A stretch of 64,000 bases of DNA from Mesodorylaimus sp. YZB2_4 (lineage: Eukaryota > Nematoda > Enoplea > Dorylaimida > Dorylaimidae). Shown piece by piece: positions 1-14,000 of this stretch (its first letter is position 1; each line of letters opens with the position of its first letter). Under the pieces are notes generated by a model. The model searched no databases. It was not told where the DNA came from and worked only from the letters and a program-made list of their open reading frames with translations. The stretch covers positions 248,001 to 312,000 of the forward strand of contig JASANH010001722.1 of the NCBI GenBank assembly GCA_030248295.1, given 5' to 3'. The position numbers were made by a program, and so were the translations under genes.

Positions 1-938
1 CGTCATTCGCCTTTTCCCTCATATCATCGTAGCCAAGGCGACCGTGCTCGGCCTCGCCTAATAGCTCACCCTCTTGATCTTATCATCATTTCATAACTAG
101 AAAATCCGAGTTCGGAAGCGTCTTCGTTCGTTTATAAATGATCCTATTCAAATTTATATCGCATATTCTTTGATTTTAATAACTAAAATTTTCTATCATT
201 TTATTTAAATTACCAACGATTATTAGTGGCCGAATTGAAAATTTTCCAACCCTGGCTTAGCTTTAAGAGAGTACGAAGAAAAGATCGCTTCAGCGGAGAG
301 CACTGAAATTAGTCTCGGTGACGCGTTTGCGCACGTTCAGCGCCACTAACTGTCCTAATTTGTTTGACTAGTGGTCGTCACAACTTCGGAAGTTGGTTTG
401 GACGAATTTTTTGAAAATCGACAAGGATTTTTATAATTCTGGCTCCAGCTCTATCGTCGCTAGACGTGAGTCTAATCTTCACGAGGTCATTTTTTGGCCT
501 AACGCAGGTTATCGATTAGCAATCACGTGGTCACGGATTGCGTTTTGTGGATTTCCGATTTGTTTCATCCCTAGTTCACTCGGTCATTTTCCCAGAATTT
601 TCGAGCATCAATCTGAAACACCGAAATCTTGTCGATTGGCGATCGATCAGTAAAATTTTTTCAATCAGACATCGATCGAAAAAATCGTCAGACTAATCGA
701 TTCGACTAAAAGCTATCGATAACTGATTTCACAAATATAACGTCAACTTTTTTTCTGAACTAAACTCTAATTCGCCGAGGAAGCGTCGCTTCCCCAAAAT
801 CAAATCGTGGACAGTTTCTGTTTCTGCGAAAAATTCAGTTGATCTCCGCTAAATTTTTGATCGCATAACCAATTTTTATCCAGAAAAATACGACTGCAAA
901 GAAATCGATAATATTGTATTTTTCAAACCAGGAAAATT
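1..938. other. 5' flank of first gene, no gene recognised
   Basis: AT-rich sequence without a recognisable coding exon. A short open frame at 393-653 has no domain, signal or splice support. A pyrimidine-rich stretch ending in an AG at 931-932 lies a few bases before the first gene's ATG. It could be a 5'UTR splice acceptor or a spliced-leader trans-splice site. Confidence 0.5.
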
Positions 939-2241
939 ATGAGTTCATCACAAAAATCGAGTGCCGCAACTTCGCCAACATCGGCAGGAATAACAGCTTT
1001 AGTGGACACAAATGGGAAGATCCCATTGGAGCCCGTTCTTCAAATACGTTTCGACTCATCGTTACCTCAGATGAGTATTATCGGCGATATTTCTCATCGC
1101 TCATCGACAACGCAATTAATCAATCATGAATTTAATCATAAGAAAACGAGCGGCGATTTGGAATGCGAAGAAAATGGGAGTAGTCAAAGCGATGATAACG
1201 ATGAAACTACAAAGTTACAGCAGGCGGGAAAACATAAAAGGAATACAAAATTATTAGCTGGACAATGTTCGAGTTCGAACTCACTCATTTCACCAAACAG
1301 TTTACTTGCGTCACCGAGTGGAGCAGGTGCCAATAAAACGCATTCTACAATCGCTCAACGTTTTTCTTTCGGATATCCAACAACAGCCGCTGAAAGAAGA
1401 GTTTTATTTTCATCAATGAGAATGAGACCGAAGAATTTAGCGAATTTGAATACATCGAATCAGCTATCGAATGGATCGGCTAGTGTAAAAACGGAGAGCG
1501 GCAGCGCTGAAAATTCTGGTTCCAACGCAACTACCAATATTGTGGTTGGATCTTCAACGAAATCAGTACCGCCAGCTGCTCTTATATCATCCGAATCTTG
1601 TCCAGATACTGTTTCCCCACCCAAACCTTCAGTCCCACTCACCACAGCGCAATCGCAGACCACATCGCCCCCGATATCTGTCCCGCCTACAACTGGTCAA
1701 TATCGTCAGTGCCACACTCATTTCATTTTAAATCGTCGTCGTCGTCAGCAGATTGTTCAATCGGCCACAACCGCCTCGTCGCCATCCATCGCCATTTCCA
1801 ATGGTCAAATAGGATTGTCGTCGATATTCGCCAGCGAATCGGCCATGGTCAACGCTGGTGCCGATATTAGTGATAGTGGTGGCGAAATGAGCACACCGCG
1901 CGGAGATTCCAGCGAGACTACGCCATCCACTAGTTTGACACCGACGCTGACTCGCAGTCCCGCTGCTCATCGCTACAACAAACAGTACAGCTTCGTTGGT
2001 TCGTGCGGATCGGCTAGCAACGTGCCATTGACAGGCGGAGCCACAATGCCTGCTTGTGCATTTAATTCGCACGCTTTAAAAAGTTTAGATTCCATGCAAC
2101 GTTTTGGAGCCATTATTTACTCGTCCGTTGACGATAGTAGCGCCGGTGGGCCAACTTATGGCAATAGATACCAGTCGCAATGGGAAACAATGAATAACAC
2201 ATTCGATTTAGACAGCATTAATGAATTTGGAGATTTGGGAG
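939..2241 (+). CDS. Serine-rich disordered protein, 5' exon (unrecognised family)
   Basis: I do not recognise this protein. The exon starts at an ATG seven bases after a splice-acceptor-like site and encodes about 434 residues rich in Ser, Thr, Asn and Pro. It has a short basic patch (NRRRRQQ) near residue 268 and a motif FDLDSINEF near the end, and no signal peptide or membrane segment. The frame continues to a stop at 2444, but a strong donor (G|GTAATG) at 2242 is where I expect the exon to end, in phase 1. The last 68 codons of the open frame would then be intron, and the 3' exons have not been found in 2.2-5.5 kb. Low complexity and disorder suggest a regulatory or scaffold protein, which is inference. 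The length and bias of the frame make real coding likely. Confidence 0.55.
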
Positions 2242-5200
2242 GTAATGTCCACTTAATCCATAATTCACGCTTCGGGAATCCTGATCTAAAATCAGCTTTT
2301 ACACCATTCATGCTTGCAATCATTGCGCGATGCAATGCAGGCAAAGCGCAAGAACTGGAGCCTGACTGTGAGTTGCAAAGTGAGGCTTTTCGGAATCTGT
2401 GTTTCATACACAGCCGTACAAATGTACTTCACGCGTTAGCTTGAATTTTTTGTGCTCGTCGTGCAAGACCATCTCTATTTACGAGGCGACAACGCCACAT
2501 TGTTGAACTGCGTAAGATATGGTTTCGGTTAGCTTAACAGTGCACTTCTTGGGTTAGGGAACCCCTTCTTTGGCACTCTTTATTGAATCCTAGCAGAGCA
2601 CTGTAGAAGTGAGAGACCACAGTTTTTGAAAGGTTTTAGCTTTGTTCCCGGTTTGAAAGCTTTCCTCTTGCAATTACTCACCTTCAAGGAACTAATATTT
2701 TTGGACGACCTTTCTTCGGTTGCCCTTCATTAGCTATTTTACGTCAGTCACTCTTAGAAAACAGGGTCTTGGCAGTTCGGCATAGATTTTTTATGAAAGA
2801 GGCAAATTGCGAAAAAAATAATTATCCTCAGCAGGGAATCCTCGCTGGTGTTTTTAAATTTTATTATCTTGATACTTTGTCACGCGAAAACATTCAACGA
2901 ATTTTGCACCAAGCACTGCACCTAATTAAATAAATGCTTAATTGACACTGCTCTAGTCAGGGGTTTCGCGGAAATGTCGGGGTCTCACTGTAATATACTA
3001 ACTTTGGGTCCTTACACTATTGCACGCCACCCTTCCCCTGTTTCTGTATGAAAGTTGTGGCAAAGAAAAAGATGGGTATGGGGTTGAATGTGGTTCAATG
3101 ACCATTGCAAGAACACCATGTTTTGGGCTAGTAAGGCTAATCGTAAGCTTGGGTTAGATATGTGTCGAAAAGTGTAACTCTCCGTGTGTATTTCTCACCT
3201 GTTAAAAAATTTAGACTTCGTACAAAAACGCGTGTCAAAGTCCAACTTTTTTTAAAAGTGCGATGAAGCACACATCGTGATTAAAGATAGGTTTAATGCA
3301 CGGCTAACAGAAAGACGGAAGCGCGAGCAAATGACGTTAAACACGTTATGTGACGTATTACGAGACCGATCCCGACCTAGCGATACCCTGATTGGGTGGA
3401 TAGGCTTCATCGCATTCCACGTAGGTGTCAATTAGCCTGAGCAAAAACAGGACGTTAGCTGATAAGGGATAATTTTCGAAGCCCATCACTTCCATACACA
3501 TGCTTGCAGGAAAAGAATTTCTAAGTACCACACTGGCTGTTCTTTAAGATGACCTTTCTTACGAACGTGATTAGCGCTGTCTCTTAAGATTTGATAAGGT
3601 GGGACCAAAACCCAGCTTATTCTGTTCAGAATTTTTGAATAAGTTGAATACTTATTCTTTTTTTGTATGCTAAGCACAGTTATCTAAAACTATTCATTTT
3701 CACCACGGTCTGAGTAAAAAGATGTCTGCTAAAAATTTTTTCAATGGAAGCTCTTGAAATGAGATTTTCATACAAATCTAGTAATTAATAGAAAATTTTT
3801 CAATTCTCGTTCTATCTGTTTTCTTCCGGAATGTACACGCGGCACTATGCAGGAGCGTGCAAGGCGTGTATATTCTCGAAGGAAACAGGCTATATAATAA
3901 AATGATAATTACAACCTTTTTCGAGCCCTGCGGTTATAATTTGAGGCTATCAAAGATTTTGAAAGCTGGCCGGAACATTCTTTCAATCATAAAACCCTTG
4001 AGGCATCGTTCTTGACTAAGATAAATTGAAATGAGATGAAGTCTTTACAAAATGAGAGTAAAGTGACAATGCGTGGGTTTGTCTCGTAGGAAAGCCTTGC
4101 TGATTATGCAGGATCCCGATTATGTTCTTTATGGAACAGAGTCAAAGAAAACCTAGTCAATACGGGTCTTATCCGACCTGTCCTACCCTACAGCACATAC
4201 CATAGCCATACCTGGTCAGTATGGCGACGTTCTACTTTTAATTGACATACATTTTCACCCTCACTTTGATACGCATCCTACATCGGAGAAAAACTGTCGA
4301 TAGCTGAATATATCTCATCCTAATCTGCATACTTTATCTAAATCCTTTATATTGGCCCGTTCATTTCGCCAAGGCAAACTCCATCTCGCTCTTCGTCATT
4401 CTACCAATAAATAAGCTCATCCGGCCGCCCTCGTTCCTTTTTCTTGTCACTGTGATTTATATGAGGCTTTATTCTTTACATATCCTTGAGGGATTTATTA
4501 GTCGAGCAACCCCTTGCTCCGATGCAATCTTGGCCCGACTGGATAGCTTTTATACGAAAATGTCCGCTTGTTCCTTTCAAAGCTTATGCTGAGTTCGTAG
4601 TTGGCTCTTTCCTTCTCGGACCCCTTCTGTGTAGCAGAACAATTATTTCGGTACAGTGTTGCCTTAAGTGAACGGAAAGACGTCAAAAAGCTTTTACTTT
4701 ACGACTATTAGCCCTTCTTTAAATGTCTTTTATTTCCGTTCTGCTCACGGTTCCATAAACTCTTGCTACACCAAACTAAGTGAAAAATTATCACCTAGCC
4801 TTCTCGACCAATTTTACGCAGTCAGGTGCTGATTATTACACCAATTTTTCTTCACAATTCTTTCCTTCTAGCTTGGAATTAAAAAAAAAGTAGCTATAGC
4901 TTCTTGTCGGAAGCTTACGCCAACATTGGTATTGGAAAAAGTTTTTTCTGACTAAATAGAGACCAATGTTTTCGAATAAATGGGGTTTTCTACCATAATC
5001 GCCATAGTGTATTCGAGGTCCCCGGAAATGGCTGGTTTGGGAATAAGTGAGAGTAAAGGCAGTTCCGAGTCCAAAAGTTGATGGGGCCAAGTAATAGGCT
5101 AGATGCCTACGATCAATGCGAGTCAATTACTTTAGTCAGAAGAATGTTTTATTACTTTATAATGCGTGTCGCGGAAAAAGGAAGTCTGTGTAGAAAAATT

Positions 5201-5481
5201 TAAACGGACTTCTTTCGGGCACCACATCGAGAGTGGCCAAATCGACTCTTGCGCGGCTATTAAAATGGTGGCTTCGCGTGTAAAAAATTTCTTTTCCAAA
5301 ACCATTACGCGCCCTATTTATTCGCTCTTTAAACTAACTGGATCAGATTTACGACTTTAATATCAGCCGCTGTTGTTATCTAAATTTGATCAAAATAATT
5401 TTCGGTATTATCATTGTGATTGTTTTAGTTTATAATGACATTTTTCAATTATGACACTATAATTTATTTCATCCCATTCAG
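2242..5481. other. 3.2 kb without recognised exons
   Basis: I found no exon that continues the upstream gene. Open frames here, such as 4836-5126 on the minus strand, are under 100 codons and lack matching splice sites or motifs. A copy of the inverted-repeat end CGGCTAACAGAAA sits at 3301-3313, without an obvious partner. Confidence 0.4.
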
Positions 5482-7132
5482 CGCCAGAACTGTCCCTTGT
5501 CTCTCATACAATCATGCGTGTTCTATGCGGTTGTTGGTGGTGACGTGCGGCAACGATATTTGTCTCCAGTCCTCGTGCTAACAAGCATTATGGACCAACC
5601 ACCGATGCCCACGGTAAGCGTTATAATTACGGACGACTACGGAGTTTCGACGCCGGTCTGCTTATTTGGCAACGATACGAGCGGTCTCCCAGGATGCTCG
5701 CCTCTAGGCCGGTCTCCTCGACGCCATCACCCTCGTAACCGATTCAATCACGAGCAGGCGACGCGTCGCTTCAGCGAATATGACGAGTATAGGAGCCTAA
5801 CAACTGGTGATAAGAAAGATTTCAATAAAGAGGAAGAAGCTGGCACTAACGCCCCTTCTATTGGCTTTTATCGTTCTTCTTTGGTTGAAAAAGACGAAAT
5901 AGAAAAACGAAGACTTCCGTCGACCAATAAAACGCTCTATGACAACCGAGAACTCGACATCGTCCTCAGCCTAACGAAGGACGAGACGCCGCCCCAGCGC
6001 CACCACCCACCAAACCAACACAACCGAGCTGCTGTTAACGGAACCGCTGTCACGATTCTTTGTCCAGATAGTACTTTTTCAAATTCATCGTCTTCATTTA
6101 CGAGCCAACCATTTTCCTATTTCTATTCGTCAAGTCTCGGCTCAGGCTCGCTCACTCCGCATCAAGAGCGAGTATGGTCGACTGGCTGTGCTGAGAAAAA
6201 GACAAGGGAAAAAGACAGAGCTTATCAAGCGGACTCGAATCAAGTGGCTAGTTATTTTAATGGCATTAATGAAAAAGAAGTGCGTTCGAACCGCGGGCCT
6301 CTGACCTTGGTTAATTTCCCCGCGCAAGACCATCGATTCGAACATTTTCAAATCGACATAGCGGCAAAATCACCGAGGAGGCTTTTAGCAATTGCGCCTC
6401 GTTGTCGTAGACGTTCATCAGTGGACAGTCAAATTATGAGCATCCTAGATAATAATCACCCAGCTGATCACAACGGTGATAACGAGGACGATGGAGATGT
6501 TCCAAACGGCTTTGGACGACCCTTTTTGCGACGGCCCGATAGAATCAGCAATATTCGCCAACAAGATTTGAGTAGGAAACGATCACAAAGCTTGCAACAT
6601 GGTAGCGATGACGAGGCGGCGTCAGTCGTGGCTAACTTATTACCTTCCGATGCCTATAGACAACATCACAGGCGATCGTCGATCAAGTCACCCAGCCACC
6701 ATCAGATGACCAGCTCGTTTCTAAGTATGAACGAAGAAACACCTTCTTCAACCTCGTCCGCTTACTACGCATCACCCGGCGTCCCGATCGCTTTAGCCAT
6801 TCCATCAAATTCACAGTCTACAAATATGAGGGCTGCTGTGCGACGTCGAAGTAGCGCTTTTATCACTCACACAATCATACAAAATCCAACTGCCACACTT
6901 CACGCCTCTGGGGCGTCGTGCCCGTGCGCCAGGGCTTTGGCTGCCGCCTCGGGCGCTCCTACTCCCTCTGCTAGTGGCCCGTGCACAAAAAGGTGCTGTG
7001 TGGCTCGGGTATCGATTGGTAGCTATTATGGAAGTACCGACTTTTTGACTTTGGACGATATTAATCGATTTAATGATTGGGAATGTGGACCTGATACACC
7101 ACCTCACGACACGTCACCATGGACTTTCGGCG
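5482..7132 (+). CDS. Ser/Arg-rich disordered protein exon, possibly 5' exon of the SLC4A11-like gene
   Basis: A large exon follows an acceptor (CCATTCAG) at 5474-5481. The first in-frame ATG is at 5590, giving about 514 residues. The protein is hydrophilic and disordered. Three basophilic-kinase-like motifs (RRRSSV, HRRSSI, RRRSSA) occur near residues 276, 360 and 418. The C-terminal part carries a cysteine-rich patch and an acidic TLDDINRF motif. The frame stops at 7137, but a weak donor (G|GTTAGA) at 7133 would end the exon in phase 1. That is exactly the phase needed by the acceptor at 8026, so this exon could encode an N-terminal extension of the transporter that follows. It could equally be an independent gene ending at 7137. 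I do not recognise a domain. Confidence 0.6.
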
Positions 7133-8025
7133 GTTAGATATTTTTTCCTTTTTTGACCATCTCGCGCTGCAGTTGGAGGGGTCGGCAGCAAAAAACCTAA
7201 ACGGCTTTCAAAATTTTCAAGGCATTGAGGTTTTTTATATTTTTCCTTCGCTCACAGTACAAATTGATCCTCTCCCCATCCACTCCTACACTAACGATCT
7301 GGCAGCCCCATCGATTACCCTGCTTTTGCTTCTCTCATCTGGGTCCCCAATGAAATTTCCCCTCCTATTCTGTGACCTACTCCATCAAATTTCATGCTTT
7401 TTTAGGTTCCATTTAGCACTTCCTTTATGAAACGTGCAAGCACTCAGACACATGCAATGGGGCCAGCCTACTCGGTCAGTGCGAATATTAATTAGCATAT
7501 TAATTTTTTAAAGTCTTCTACGGCCTCCGCGCTTTTCATACAAACCCCCTCTTTTTCTGACAAAAATTGTTGCGCGTAATTGAATAGATCGATTGAGAGA
7601 ACAGAAGCAAGATGCAGTTTTTTAGCAAGAATTAAGAAGGCGACAAAAAATGTATCATTAGCAAAAGCTTTAATTATAAGAGAACATCTTTAGAACATCA
7701 CATAAAAATTCTTGCGAGTCTTTTTTCGCTCCACATAAATTTCTCTTTGACCACTTAAAAATGGTTTAGTTTTCAGAGCAATCGTGCTGCTCATTGTTTC
7801 CTCTCGCCTTAACTATTTCTTGTTTTTCAAGTAGTTAGTATTATACAATTGTCTAAAAACAAACGTTGTCTTATTTTGTCTTCGCGAAGGAGGGGGCGGG
7901 TGGCGAAATGTTGAACCATCGCACTCATTTCCTATCTTTAATGCTCAATTTCTTGCACACACTTGATATTGATTCTGCCTGTTATATGTAGGCTATATTT
8001 TCATGGGTAGGGGTAAAACTTGCAG
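7133..8025. other. Putative intron or intergenic spacer
   Basis: AT-rich sequence with pyrimidine runs and no coding signal. It is an intron if the upstream Ser/Arg-rich exon joins the SLC4A11-like gene, otherwise a spacer. Confidence 0.4.
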
Positions 8026-11000
8026 AAAACAGACGACTCCGTGAAAAGAGTGAAAGCTATACAATATTCTTGACAGACAAAGCACCAGTCAGGGCTCGAA
8101 AACCTCATTACAGTTGTGCCAAAAAATTACGTTACAGTAAGCATGTCTTCACTCATCGTGGGAGCAAAAAGTTACTCTCTGAAATCACACTTTTTTGTCA
8201 TCAAATTTTCATGAAAAATGTATTTTTTCAGAGGAGTACGAAAATGTCACACTAATGTATGCTAAACATGAAAAAATACCAATGAAAGACTTCGGGTCAG
8301 AGATACGGGCAACGATGGATATTGATCATTTATTAAACAAAGCCGTCGTCCTTTTGGATTTACCCGAAACTAGTTTGGAAGAAATTTTTAACAAGTAAGG
8401 CTACGTTCTCCTCTCATTAGCTGCGCACATGTTGAGCAGAAGAGGCGCTCCCATTGGGACATAATTAGGGAGTAAGCGCCTCTGTGTCCTCTGTCGCCAC
8501 TTGTCACGTTCGATTGAAAAACTTGTTTTGCCTGGATGGGTCGTCTCATTACGTGCCTGATGGATGGCTGATATGGGGCCCCCTGACCACCTCGGTGGCT
8601 AATTATGGACTATGCATAATATTAGCTTACAGTTTTAGCTCACATTTTGACTTGCCGTTTTTGCGAACAGCAGGGTTAAAATTCCAGATTTCGCTCGTTA
8701 GTGACTGCTGCAAAACGACATAAAAAATATATACATATATATATAACATTGATATACATATATATGTAACACACATATATAGCTATATACTGTTAATCAC
8801 TTCAATCTCGCGGTTCTGGACTTTTGCAAAATTTTGCGGATACAAATTTTCGCGGTTTCTGGCTTGCCGTCAGTCATCAGTACTGGTTATGCGTATGATG
8901 AATCTCCCGCTGATACTCCAGACTGTGTAGGAATGTTCGATCTTTTCAAAGAACACAATCAGCTTCGTTATACCTGCTTTGCTGCACGTGGGAGCTCTAA
9001 ACCTTGGATGCGTGTAAGGACCCGCCTGGGTGGTGTAGCGGTGAAAGGCGTGTGTCACAGTTTGCTTGGCAGAGCTGGAGACCATCAGCCTGGATTTAAC
9101 TCTAGTCATTCGAGAACTTGGTCAAGTTCTCTCTGTGCCTGTTGGTGGGTGACTCTCTCTTTATCCATTCGATGTCCATGAACGAGGAGAGGTCTTATGG
9201 GGCGAGGGACTCTCGAGTCCAGACCCCTCATGGGACACGGGCTGGGTAGTTACCGCATGGGGTAGCCACTGACATCGCGGAGTAGAGATCAACACGCGCT
9301 CTTGCTATCCCGGATGGACCCTAGTTGATGGCAAGATGAGGTCAGCTAAGAAGCCCCAAGCCCGCGGGAAAAGGGACAAAAATCGAATCTCTCTGCAAGG
9401 CCAGGATGGGTCGAAAAAATTTGATGTGGAAGGAGCTGTGAACCAATACGCATAAGCATTCGGAAATGATTCTACTCACTGGTACTTGGAAGAAATTCAG
9501 AAGAAATAAAAAAACTGTAAGCAACTGCCAGAAGTGGATCTCAGGTTGTCAGGGATCAAACCATTGCTTGCTCAATGGGTTCTGAAGGCGTCAAAGACTC
9601 CCCAATCCATCAGAATCCATCGTGGATCCACCAAAATCCACGTGGATCCGTTCCTATCCAGTTGGATAGGTCCTGGTCAGGTAGGTTGAGACAGACTGTT
9701 GTCAGTAGTATTGTTCAAGATGCTCGTCAGTGCATCACTGTATTGATAATGTGACTCATGTCCGCACTCTTTGATGAGGTGGTTTTAAACGTACATGGAA
9801 ACTGCTCCCGGTTGAAGTTCAACTTAATGTTTTGAGCAGGTGGTTGCAACCAAGGTAAAACTGAACCAATGCTCTGTCTGAAAATCCAGGTTTTCTACAT
9901 AAAAATTTCCCGAAAGCAAATTTTCGCGGTCAAGGCCATTCGCGAAAACTGCCAAAGTAAAGTGATTTACAGTATATGATATATAATATAATACATAATA
10001 CGAATGTATTATTACTATTCGGGTATATTCATATGTTTATATACGTTTGTATATCTATCTAACTACATACTACGTTATAATGCTATCTTATCCAAAGTAT
10101 ACCTTTCCGTTATCCTTGTTTGTTACCACGCCCCACTCACAATATACACGAATTAACCAGTAAATAGGGAAGGCGCTGATTCGTGATACGATATAAACAT
10201 CAAGCTCTGCATATATGTAGATTTTTCACAGTATACAGGATCAGCTGGAAATCCGGTGTGACTCTATCGCAAATCCTCTTGATTTTATATGAGCATACTG
10301 AACCTGATATAATAGAGTCATAATACTGTACAATTAAATTTCTAGTCCCAAAAAAATAATTGCTGGGCGCATAATCTTAGCTTCCTATCCCATCCACGAT
10401 TATGTTGAATAAAAAAAGACTAAACTCACTACAGCTCCTGCGTAGTGTCTGCTTGTTTCACCTTGGGTAATTGACTTCATTCATTTTTGTGCCTTAGGAT
10501 CATACACGAGATGGATATTCAAGAACCGGAATTCACATCGGAACAAGTCAAAAACGCTCTTTTCACGCAAGATGCTGGAAATCAATGTATGACAATGATT
10601 TTATCCACTTTCTCATATAACTAGTAACTTGAAATGGAAGTGATCTTTGTTCTATTCTGTCTTATTTTCAGTTCATATTCTTTCGAGGACAGTGCAAAGT
10701 ATTTGTACGACCAACCTTGGCGGTGGCACCTTCGATTATGATCAAACGTGGATATGTGCCTTGTAAGTGCACACGCCCCTGCATACGAGTACCTGAAGGG
10801 CACTTCCTTGGGCCGATAGGCTTTGCTGGCATGTCGAAGAAGCGAAATGCGAGAGTTAAAAATATTCAGAAAGGTCGAAAAAAATCTTTATTTTTCTTCT
10901 CCCTGGGTGGTCCGTCCAATTCCTCCAAGTATAAAAGATAGATAGACTTTTTCTAGTTGCAAATGAGTGAAGAATTGGGGCCAAATTCTTGTTTGCATCG

Positions 11001-14000
11001 TCATTTTATTAGACGATGAGAAAAGCCTTAAAAGTCTTGCCAAATCTAATAGGCTGAAGGAATTGATTTTTACTTACTGACTTTATGAATACAGAAAGGG
11101 AACATGGTAAAAGTAGGAGAAGAAACTCGTGCCAAAAGTGAAATACATTCAATAAGCTGAGTGGCTTGCGCAGATTTACCACTCGAAAAACTTACAAGCG
11201 TAGCTTATTGCCGTGCTTAGGGAAAAGTTCCAAGTTTTAAAAGAGGATTTTTTAGTTGTAAAACATGAATAAAATCAGGATTTACGCTTGAATAATTGTT
11301 CAGAATGCAATTAAGATTTGTTTTGATCAAAGCACACGCATGTTTAGGGTTATGCGCAGGGAAATCTATCGACATTTAAAAGAGGGAGTGTTCAAACACA
11401 CATTTCAAGGAAGGCCAAGGTTTTAAAAAACATGAGCTACTTAGTTTATTACATGAGTACCGCAAAAAACGTGTAGGTTAAACGCATTGTTTACATCTAT
11501 AAATTGTATCTGTATATGACATCTAAAAATATATTTGCAAATAAATGTGTATTCATTTATTTATTCACCATTGTATTATATCAGACAGAATATCGCATAT
11601 ATATACGAAGATATATTAATTTTTTTTAACATTGTATTGTATAAGACAGGCTACAGGTGTATATAAATGGCCTTTAAGTACAAACATATATTCATACTCA
11701 ATGGCCATATATGCCATATTGCACCTATATGCATATAAGGCATATGCCAACGGAGACTTGTCGCATGAGAAAACAAGTGTTTTCTTCATCTTCTATTCAA
11801 TTGTTGATTCGCATTGCCATTTCCACATATGCAGTACAGTGTACTCAGATCTACTTCTCTTTCGCACTCGCATGAATCTCACCTGCTGCTTCAGTGCTGC
11901 TAGCTTTGAACTGGTTTATTCCAGGTGCATGTTGCCCACGGTGTCTCATAGACATGTAGCCATCGCCCGACTCAGCCACCCAACCAACCTTGGCCGCACA
12001 ATGCAAGACCTCCGATTTATCATAATCGTTATCGCTCCTTCAAGAGCTGTAAGCCCATATTCTGAAGATATCCACATTCGTGTATTCGGTTTGGCGTTTT
12101 TAGAAAGGCACAAAAACAGCATTGGAAACAGCGAGAACATTTGCTACATTATTCGCTGATTTGGATATTCGTCAGCGACTTGTCATGGCGCAAGGTGTCG
12201 ACTCATTCCGGCACACAATGTTACAGGCGGCCAAAGAATTGGCAGTTGAGCAAAATCAATGGCGAGAAAGGAAATTCTCCTTACATTTAGCTGATGCTAA
12301 AGAACAACTGGTAAAAAAAGGATCTTTCAGCTAATGTTTTCTACATCATATTTTCAGGTGGGCCCCACCCGTTGGTATCTGGGGAGAGGTATACTGGAAG
12401 ATGTGCGCAGGCGTGCACCACATTATCTTTCTGACTTTACTGATGGTGAGCATTCCAGCACTCTATTGTCTACATAATAATTATTTGTTACAATTTTGTA
12501 TGACAGGTATTCGAGGACCCAAGACAATGCAGAAACTACTGAGTACAGTAGTCTTCCTCTATTTTGCTTGCCTTCTTCCCTCAATCGCTCTCGGAGTTTT
12601 GAACCACGACAACACAAAAGGCAAACTGGGTAAGTTACTTCAGCGATTTGTATATTTAACGTGGTGCAGTCGAATTTTGATTTCATATTTTCGCTTTTTG
12701 AATTCTTCACCAATCGGTTTATCAATATATATCCACAAATCACATTTACGTACTTATGCGATTGGAACATATAGCAAACGCACATTTGTACAGATATAGG
12801 ACAGTTGCACAATTGTAGTTACGCATACACAGTAAAGTTCATTCATATATTCGCCCATATATAACATACCGATATGTAATCCAAAAACGGACTATATTGC
12901 ATTTTTATATGTGCATATTAACATATTTATGTATATATCAAAAATGTATACCATATATATATATATATGTATATATATATAATATGTGTGATAAACATAT
13001 TTCATAAATATATATATATGAACCATTTGTGTGCTTGTATAAATATTATTTATACTTGCATTTATACATATACACATATTTCATACATATATATGAAGTA
13101 TGTGTATGCGTGTATGCGTGTATGTAAAAAAATTTGGAAATGTAACGTGTAATAATTTAGGAAATGTGAAACTCTGATATGCTCTTACTTTTCAGGTGTG
13201 AAAAAAGCGATATACGCTCAAGCAATCGGGGGCCTTTTCTTTGCTTTCTTCGGAGGTCAACCGATGATTATATTATTAACCACTGTACCCCTGGCAATTT
13301 ATGTAAAAAGTATGATCCAAGTTTTGGAGCACTTTTCGAATTCTTCTAAGCCCCTCTTTTCGTTGCAGTAATATATCGAATATCGGAAGATTATAACTTG
13401 GATTTTTTCGCAATGTACGCCTGCGTTGGATTATGGTCACAATTCTTTCTCGTTCTGTACGCCAATACAGAGCTATCGAATATTATGCGTTTTGCAACAC
13501 GGTCGACAGAGGAGATTTTCTCATTGTTCATATCCTTGGCGTTCATCGTTGAAGCATTCAAGGCTTTGCATTGGAGTAAGTGGAGCAGCCTCCTTTCAAG
13601 TTTCAGTAGATTTTGTGAAATTTGGCACATTTTGCATTCAAGGGAGCAGGGATGCAGTCATATATTTCAATGAATGCATAATATGCTGCAATAAAAACAA
13701 ATCTATATGTATATATATATATATATATCTGTATTTATTTGTATATATTGTATATATAAAATATTTAGCTGTTATATATAGATATATTTTTTTTATAACG
13801 TACCGTAGACATATTGTGTGCGATAGCTGACATCCGTGAATTTATATATTTACACAATATACACTGTATATACATGCTCTATATGCGCAAAAAACCAGTA
13901 GATTTCTCCTCAAGTTGCAGTATATACTTGCATACCTGAATGCGTGTACATCTTAAAATCCTAAAATCTTAGATCTTAAAATGCTAAATACTGTATGTAC

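Noticed and set aside
2242-2444. Extension of the first gene to the stop at 2444
   Set aside because: A strong donor at 2242 and a change from biased to mixed composition suggest the rest is intron. Not proven.
11632-12159. 175-codon open frame as an independent gene
   Set aside because: It only contains the real SLC4A11-like exon 11925-12048 in the same frame. The rest is AT-rich intron.
13691-13830. Tyr/Ile-rich peptides across AT arrays (also at 12892-13152 and 23669-24407)
   Set aside because: They are translations of (TA)n/(TATG)n microsatellites on both strands and carry no conserved content.
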